This document shows positions 18,047 to 24,085 of a stretch of 24,085 nt of DNA, piece after piece. Origin of the DNA: Acanthaster planci. Lineage: Eukaryota > Echinodermata > Asteroidea > Valvatida > Acanthasteridae. The notes under the pieces were generated by a model. That model saw only the letters and a program-made list of their open reading frames with translations. It had not been told where the DNA came from and ran no database searches. Within the stretch, counting starts at the first letter, position 1; each line of letters starts with the position of its first letter. The stretch is taken from assembly GCF_001949145.1 (NCBI RefSeq), contig NW_019091437.1:751796-775880 (forward strand), read 5' to 3'. Position numbers and translations under genes: made by a program.

Positions 18047-21000
18047 GACGATGCTTGAAGATTTGCGGCTTATGCTGCTAGTCTGTGTGACACACTTGGT
18101 GCAGCTTGTTGTTGACAACAAACAAGCATAGGGGATGCCAAGCCGGTATCATCGCAAGATTTGGTGTGGAGGTCAGCCACAGGAGATGTGTCAGCAGACA
18201 GAGCGATGGGGATGCTTTGGAGAACTACAGCACTCTCTCTGAAGCTGTGGCTCTTTGCAATCGGCTCTGTGGCTTTTTCTTTATAGCCTTCCTGTAGTCT
18301 TTTCCTTGGTAACTGGCGTGTTTGGCAACCTGTCTCCTTACCCTTGTTGGCTTTTACCCTTGTGTAATTAGCCCTGCTGAGTTTGACTGACATTAATGTA
18401 CATGTATTTGTATGCACGCTTCCTTGTCATTTGTCATGTTCAAATACCCCATCTGAATTGTACAGTTAAAGTCATCAGATCACAAAGACACTCAACTTCT
18501 CAGTGACGTGATAATGACAGCGAGGTATGTGAGAAATATATGACAGTCACCACAAGTGTTTTGAGGAGCTCATTTGTTCACGTCTTTACCCTTAATGCAA
18601 GGTGGTTTAGGCAGCAGCAATTAGGTCAACAAAGGAAAGGCAGGGTCTTGAGATGTTTGACAGCTCCATGTAGATACTTGAGCTAATGGGAGTAGGTAGG
18701 CCTATTATGACGTGAAAGGAAACTCATTCGGCAGGAAAGGTACATGTACTCAACAGGTGTATGAACAGTTCATTACAAGATAGGGAATATCTGTGGTTCC
18801 AGATTTTATTAGCTGAATATCAGCTCCGTTTCCCACTCCACCTCCTTTAAGAGTGGGGCCCTCTTGCCACAACTGGCAGGATGATAGACAGGTAGATGTT
18901 GTATATCAAACCAAGCTGTGGTATTGCTTGGATTAACCCATCCAAATGAATTGTCATAACTAAACCGCTGGACCATTCCTTGGAACAATCAGCTTGATTG
19001 ATCTCCGTGTTTAATGACTGTAATAATCACCTGTAATTTCAGAAAGGAAGAGGCGCCAAATGTTCTGCTCATGCAGATTTTGTGTCTCCAGTTCATCAAG
19101 CAAAGTACATTTAGATGCTCTTATTCCAATGACTTGGTTACGTGTCCACGAATATATATTCAAATTACAATCATCGCTTCCTCGAGGTATTTTGCTCTTT
19201 TGTTGCCTCTAAACAACGGTCCCATATCCTCCTTAAAAGTCTAACTGGTAAAAGAGGTATTTTACCACCTTTGATGTGGTTTCTTTTGAAATCTCTTTGC
19301 AAAATAAAAATAAAATGTTAATTGCAAACTGATAAAGTCATACTTTACAAATTAAGTGCTGCGAAGGGGTTTGTAACTTTTTCAACTGCTTGGGCTGTAA
19401 TTGGTGTGCAGGCTCCAAACCAGTTTTAAGCATGCTGTTTAAAACTAGCCAAACACTCGTTTAATTCATTTAAAACAAACAACCTGTAAGCAGTACTGGC
19501 TCCCTTAATGGTATACCCAGCAAGAAATGAGACCGAGGGGTACCCCCCCAACATGTCCATACTCTGTCCATATTCCAGACTCTTGTTACTTAACACATCC
19601 CCCCCAAGATGTCTGAAAGGAATTCCCCAGATTCCTGCGAGACAATGACCAACACAAAGCAGGGGGGGTTCTCCCTGTCTCATACCTTGCTGCATATGCT
19701 TAATGGAGAGGGTGAAATTTTCAAAGCACTAATCATTATTGTCTGACTAAAAGTGGTTGTGCTTGGGGAAAAAATTGGTACATAAAGGAAACGTGAATGC
19801 CCCAACATTGTCAGCTCATCCTGATGACAAACTAAGGGATTTCTGTTGCTTTATTGGCAACCTACATGTAGATTGCAGGTGAGCCCTACCTGTAGGTCTG
19901 TGCCATATTTTCACACTGTAGGCCTTAAAGTTTACCAAATCACTTCAGCCACCTATACCCCATTCACACGCTCACAGACTAACCAAACTGTATGCTCCAC
20001 TGCTGATTGTTTCTGTGTTTGCCAGTGGCTTGCATTGGGTGGGTAACAAGAGAATGCTTTTTTAAATCAAATTAAATCTTCACAAGTAAGGTCATATAAC
20101 TGTACACGTACATCTATGTGGGGGGGAGGCAGACTTGGAATACACCCGTATCAAGGTATGAATTGCATGTACATGTATTCTCCCAAATGTGATTTAATGA
20201 ACAATTGCAGAATATTTCAATTTGTCATTTTTTACCAAGATTTTGTTAACTTTGCATTTCAACACCAGAAAATCATTCAAATGAATGAATCTTGACGATA
20301 CCAATTTATATTCCTAGAGTTTAGGTATCCCTGTCACTAGTGCAGAAACCTTGATAAATTAAGTTTGCTGGTATCACTTTAAAATTGGTAGAGAGTGACC
20401 TGTGAATTCTTCATGTGTGAAGTTTGAAGCTGATGATGTCATCATACCAGAAGTTACAATGAAAAGATCAATTAGTTTTTAAAAATATCTAACAAATCAA
20501 CCATGAAAGATACATGTATCAGGAATTGTGCATTAAATGATATAATAAATAGTGCCTTCCACTGTCCTAGGCATTTGGCTAATTCTGTCCTCACATGTAC
20601 AAAAATGTAACCTGCCAATGTTAAAAAAAACTACCCACAATAGTCGGACCCTTGAAAATTCTATGCAACACAGAGCACTGTTTTGGTTTAACACACACAT
20701 GCACTTTGTATTGTGCAGTCCGTACATGTACATGTATGCATCCGCTGGAGATCGCTCAGTTGGCGCAGGGCCAAATTAACTCATAGCTGTGGGGCACAGT
20801 CCAGTGGTCCAAGAAAGGACTGCGGAGATGTTAGTTTGATTCCCGCCCATTCCAGTTATTAACTAATTAACTGATTAATTTTTTTCTCCAACTGGAAGAG
20901 GTGCCTGAAACAGCTCAGTGTTTGCCTTACTTGTCTCGTTTACATGTATTTTGCAGGTGTTTATAGCTGTACATATATTTGCATTGTACAGTCCAAAACT

Positions 21001-21272
21001 TTTGTGTTCCTTGCATGTTTTTCTGCACAATGGTGATCTAGTGATTGCCTTTATACATGTAACTGACTCTTGTTGGGTAGGAAACACAGAGGCACGGTAA
21101 GGCATTGGTAAGCACTGGTGCAGTGAACTTATAGAATGATAGGACAAGGGCACGCGTCCTTTGTATTAGTAACATATATCAAGGTAGAAGCAAGAGGCTG
21201 TGAAAGTCTTGAAAATCTTCTGTGTTGTCTCTGAAATATTTTACACGACACATTTACATACAAGTACATGTA
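18047..21272. other. Spacer between the two GPCR copies, mostly noncoding
   Basis: No further gene is recognised. About 18290-18360 resembles the region upstream of the intact receptor (about 22300-22365): ctttTCCT..GT..GTGTG and CTTGTT words occur in the same order, consistent with a duplicated 5' flank. C and G runs of seven occur at 19543-19549, 19598-19604 and 19662-19668. An 89-codon minus-strand frame over that area (19426-19695) has no recognisable domain. TACATGTA words recur at 18397, 18739, 19862, 20166, 20512 and 20722. Confidence 0.45.
20743..20853 (+). repeat. tRNA-derived SINE-like segment
   Basis: GATCGCTCAGTTGGCGCAGG (20750-20769) resembles a pol III A box. Next comes CAGTGGTCCAAG...AGGACTGCGGA (20802-20826), reminiscent of a Leu/Ser-type tRNA D and anticodon region, and then TTTGATTCCCGCC (20835-20847), a B-box-like end. 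No cloverleaf with a proper acceptor stem closes, so it is a tRNA-derived repeat or remnant, not a functional tRNA. Confidence 0.45.
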
Positions 21273-22184
21273 TCAAGCATGATTACAGCTGCAGTCCCGA
21301 GTCAGTGAATGGAATCGTGCAGAAACTGCTCTGTAGAGAACCTTCCTGAACTCCCTGTTCTGCATGTGTAAAATGATTCCATCGGCCCAGTAAGACACGT
21401 AAAAGATGGCTGTCGTAAATATTTGTAGGGACAAGCTTACACCAATGTTCATCACAGTGAGAAATGAAACTGTCAAATAAGGAATCCAGCACACGGATAA
21501 AAATGCCAATGTTACAGGCACGGTGATGAAAGACTTGGAGCTGATTCTTGGGGGGAGGTTAGCTCCATCTGCTGCCACTTGGTTTTCTTGGGCAATGCGC
21601 CGAGCTTGTCGTCTGGCAATCACCAAAATGTGGAGATATAAAATCACCATGGTCAGCAGGATCAGTAGAATGAATCCAATTAGTGTAAGATTTATTACTC
21701 TAATGTTCTCATAGCTGTACATATTTAGCATAAACCACACAGTCATCACAGTGGCAGTGGCCAACACCCAACTACTGACCACAGCAATCACTGCTCTACG
21801 AAATGTCATCAGTCGTAGGTAGTGCAGACACCAGGCAATAGCGAGGTACCGGTCAATAGTCAGTAGCAATAGTGACAGTAGGCACTCCAGCAAGAAAATA
21901 ATGCGAAGAATTGTCTGTGCGGTAAATGCAATTGGTCCCACATCCATGTACGTGTAGAAAATGTTGGGTAAAAGTACAAGCAGTCCCACACCAAGATCTG
22001 ATACTGCAAGAGATGTCACGAAAGCTCGTGTCGATGGCTGAATGGTATTCATCCGGTGGAGAACAAGCAAGCATATTGAATTCCAAATCAAAATCAACAG
22101 CAGATTCAGTGCAGTTGTGACAGTTACAATAAGCTTTGGCAAGTCATCCGTATCTTCAGTAGATGTGTTTCCAGCGATAGCCAT
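21273..22184 (-). CDS. Rhodopsin-like (class A) G-protein-coupled receptor, MECA-like, intact single exon
   Basis: A seven-helix receptor of 303 aa that should sit in the plasma membrane and signal through heterotrimeric G proteins; its ligand is unknown. The ATG at 22182-22184 is the first real ATG of the frame and is matched by the paralogue. Seen: a possible glycosylation site N6; TM1 about 17-43 with WN (N35); TM2 with SLAVSD (D63); D111-R112-Y113 after TM3; W139 in TM4; LYLHILVIARR at the end of TM5 (about 182-192); C232-W-I-P235 in TM6; TM7 with WADGIIL (D268) where NPxxY is usual; helix 8 NREFRKVLYRA. Cys at 3.25 and the ECL2 Cys are missing and TM5 lacks Pro5.50. Those absences, DRYLAI...LRLMTFRRA and LYLHI...ARR recall melanocortin/EDG/cannabinoid/adenosine receptors. 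Subfamily is inference. Upstream noncoding exons are possible. Confidence 0.88.
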   Translation of the reverse strand: MAIAGNTSTEDTDDLPKLIVTVTTALNLLLILIWNSICLLVLHRMNTIQPSTRAFVTSLAVSDLGVGLLVLLPNIFYTYMDVGPIAFTAQTILRIIFLLECLLSLLLLTIDRYLAIAWCLHYLRLMTFRRAVIAVVSSWVLATATVMTVWFMLNMYSYENIRVINLTLIGFILLILLTMVILYLHILVIARRQARRIAQENQVAADGANLPPRISSKSFITVPVTLAFLSVCWIPYLTVSFLTVMNIGVSLSLQIFTTAIFYVSYWADGIILHMQNREFRKVLYRAVSARFHSLTRDCSCNHA

Positions 22185-24085
22185 GATGGAGCTTGGAGAG
22201 TGTCTTGTCTTGTCCAAAGCTGCTGCTCCTTCCTAGTGCTGTGCAAGTGTTCCATTGTACTATTCATCGTTGGCATTTGCTCTTCTCGCTTAGCATAGCC
22301 GTGATCTTTTCCTGTGTAGTGTGCGTGTGATTGACAGCCTCCTTCCTGGCTCTTGTTCTCAATTTAATATGCCTATTCTGGATGCTGTCCGGAGGATGGG
22401 CCCAAGATGGCAAGTGCATTTGACTTGTTCATTTACATCCTATGTGCATTTGTATTGCACGGTCAAAGTAATAACACAGAGAGTGCATCCCACTTCTAAG
22501 ATGTACATGTTTGTATCATTACAACTGAGAAATGGACAACTGCTATAGTGAATTAGTAATTGATTGATGTTATTAATGCACCAAGGATCTAGCTTTACAC
22601 GTAATTTCCTCTCAAAGTTTGTTATCTAGTTCATCAATCAAAGTTATTGTTGCTGTCACTCTTCCGTTTTATTTCTTATTGCTAAGTATCGTGATTCCTA
22701 AAGTACATGTACTTGGAAGTTTAATCCCTGCCCCGAGAATGCCAGTCTGTTTTTAAAAAAAATCAATCAGTGAATTGTACGTGTAGGTGCTCTTATGCTT
22801 GTGGTGTAGTACATGTACGTTGAGCAAGTGTTTTACTGCGACATACGGCACGTACTTAAAGACTTGGAGTTTTTGATTCCCCCACCAACAGTCGAGTTGT
22901 ACATTTTGTGGATTTTTTTTTCACACTGAAATTTGCTTGTGTCTGAACTTTAACCCACATTTCTCTTTTGTTTGTGGACCTTCCATGCATCTTTCCACTC
23001 CGAATGATATCTCCAGATATTTTAGTGTTGAAGTATTGGTTGAGCACAAGTTAATGAACTTTGTACAACTTGTTTTTTGACAAATGTGTATACTCCTGAA
23101 CACATTTGAATGACGGTATTCTGTCACTAATACATGTGGCTCCTCATCCTTATCTGCCAGCTGGCAGAAGCACCCCCTCATTGGCTGAAAAGAGTCATGT
23201 TGGTGGGGAGTGTTCAACAGCTGCATCTGAAGCTTTTTAGAGCTAGGCCTAGGTCTCCACTCCATTAGAAATACGGGGAGAGGCACTGACAGTAAAAGTG
23301 GCTACCGCTCTGGAAGCTCTACTGAGACATGACCTTTGCAATATTCTGTCTAATTAAACCCTGGTTTCCGCTGCATGATTTTCCTAAAACAGAAGCACTC
23401 GTAAAGGAATCATGCTGTTTGCACGGTCTGTGCATCCTCTGGTACAGTACATGTACATTGTGCAGTAAATAAATAAGGAGGTACATGTACATTGTACATG
23501 CGTGTAACCAGTGAAGTGCAGTTCCTTCCAAAGGAACTACCATTGCTTTGAAAATCGGACCCTCTTGGTCCTGCTCGAGGTGGAATCATGATTGCAATAT
23601 GTAGATTTCGTCTGAATCACTGATTAAACTGAGTCATCCATGAGCCTTTGGATCAAGTTTAAGTTACAGTGACCATGACAGTCACAAATACATGTACAGT
23701 GCATCTGCAGCCATATCCAAGCTGTTGTTGCTTCTAAGAGTTAAACTATATATGTAAGTGCAATCCTGCATGATCTGTTTATCAACATGGAAACCTTTAA
23801 CCATCCACACCAGTTTGTACACAATTGAGGCATTTTCAAGATGGAAATTTTCCACCTAGTTCTCCTGCCTGGTCCCACTCTGTTAAATCAGTCATACACA
23901 GTATGAAACTGGTTGAATGGTTTAAACATGTATTTCATTCATGTCCTAATTATTACTATCAGTTGGTATTTTTTACTCTGAAGCCAATAGCCAGGCTAGC
24001 AAATGCCAGTTGCAGTATAACCTTATTGCCAATTGTTTTCTTCATTCATGTCCTAATTATTACTATCAGTTGGTATTTTTTACTA
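22185..24085. other. Noncoding region upstream of the intact GPCR
   Basis: This is the 5' side of the minus-strand receptor. No other gene is recognised. It holds several TACATGTA palindromes (22503, 22702, 22811, 23447, 23481, 23689) and ends in a 44-bp direct repeat. The promoter of the receptor should lie here, but no clear TATA box or initiator can be assigned. Confidence 0.45.
23934..24084. repeat. 44-bp perfect direct repeat at the window edge
   Basis: Bases 23934-23977 and 24041-24084 are identical (TTCATTCATGTCCTAATTAT and onward to TTTTTTACT), 107 bases apart. The second copy stops at the window end, so this may be the start of a tandem array with 107-bp units. Confidence 0.93.

Noticed and set aside
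19426-19695. 89-codon minus-strand frame with Gly/Pro-rich start
   Set aside because: It has no recognisable domain, is shaped by C/G homopolymer runs, and has no splice or neighbour support.
1-24085. CRISPR arrays, operons, prophage or bacterial systems
   Set aside because: Intron-exon structure and repeat types are eukaryotic; there is no regular repeat-spacer array and no bacterial-type gene cluster.

Overview
The window is eukaryotic nuclear DNA from an animal. Coding sequence is split into short exons with GT-AG introns of about 0.55-1.15 kb, intergenic DNA is AT-rich, and several miniature inverted-repeat transposons are present. An expanded-looking class A GPCR family, abundant TACATGTA palindromes and the repeat style suggest a marine invertebrate deuterostome, perhaps an echinoderm. 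That placement is inference; the species cannot be fixed from this sequence alone. No bacterial, viral or organellar genes are seen.

Left half (53-12421, + strand): thirteen consecutive internal exons of one gene. All intron phases agree, so the exons join into an uninterrupted 685-codon coiled-coil polypeptide. It aligns along its length with the stalk of kinesin-12 (KIF15/Xklp2/HKLP2), the plus-end-directed spindle motor. The motor-domain exons lie to the left of the window. The conserved C-terminal end is not seen: the series stops at a 565-base run of N (12461-13025), and no convincing exon follows it.

The kinesin introns carry most of the repeats: a perfect 24-bp hairpin with telomere-like sequence, a 37-bp tandem duplication that copies a 5' splice site, a 242-bp MITE with 43-bp terminal inverted repeats, a three-unit repeat of about 159 bp, a 36-bp doublet and AT-rich ATTCGAAT-type fragments.

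Right half (13026-24085): after the gap come a piggyBac-like MITE flanked by TTAA, a second, inverted copy of the intronic MITE, and a 217-bp MITE that abuts a GPCR pseudogene. Two related single-exon rhodopsin-like receptors lie on the minus strand about 4 kb apart. One (21273-22184) is intact at 303 aa. The other (17175-18046) is broken by at least three frame-changing indels. They look like a local tandem duplication of a lineage-specific receptor related to the melanocortin/EDG/cannabinoid/adenosine (MECA) group. The remainder is noncoding, with a tRNA-derived SINE-like segment and a 44-bp direct repeat at the right edge.

The kinesin and the receptors have no evident functional link. Their closeness reflects either receptors lying in a late kinesin intron, simple adjacency, or a scaffold join across the gap.
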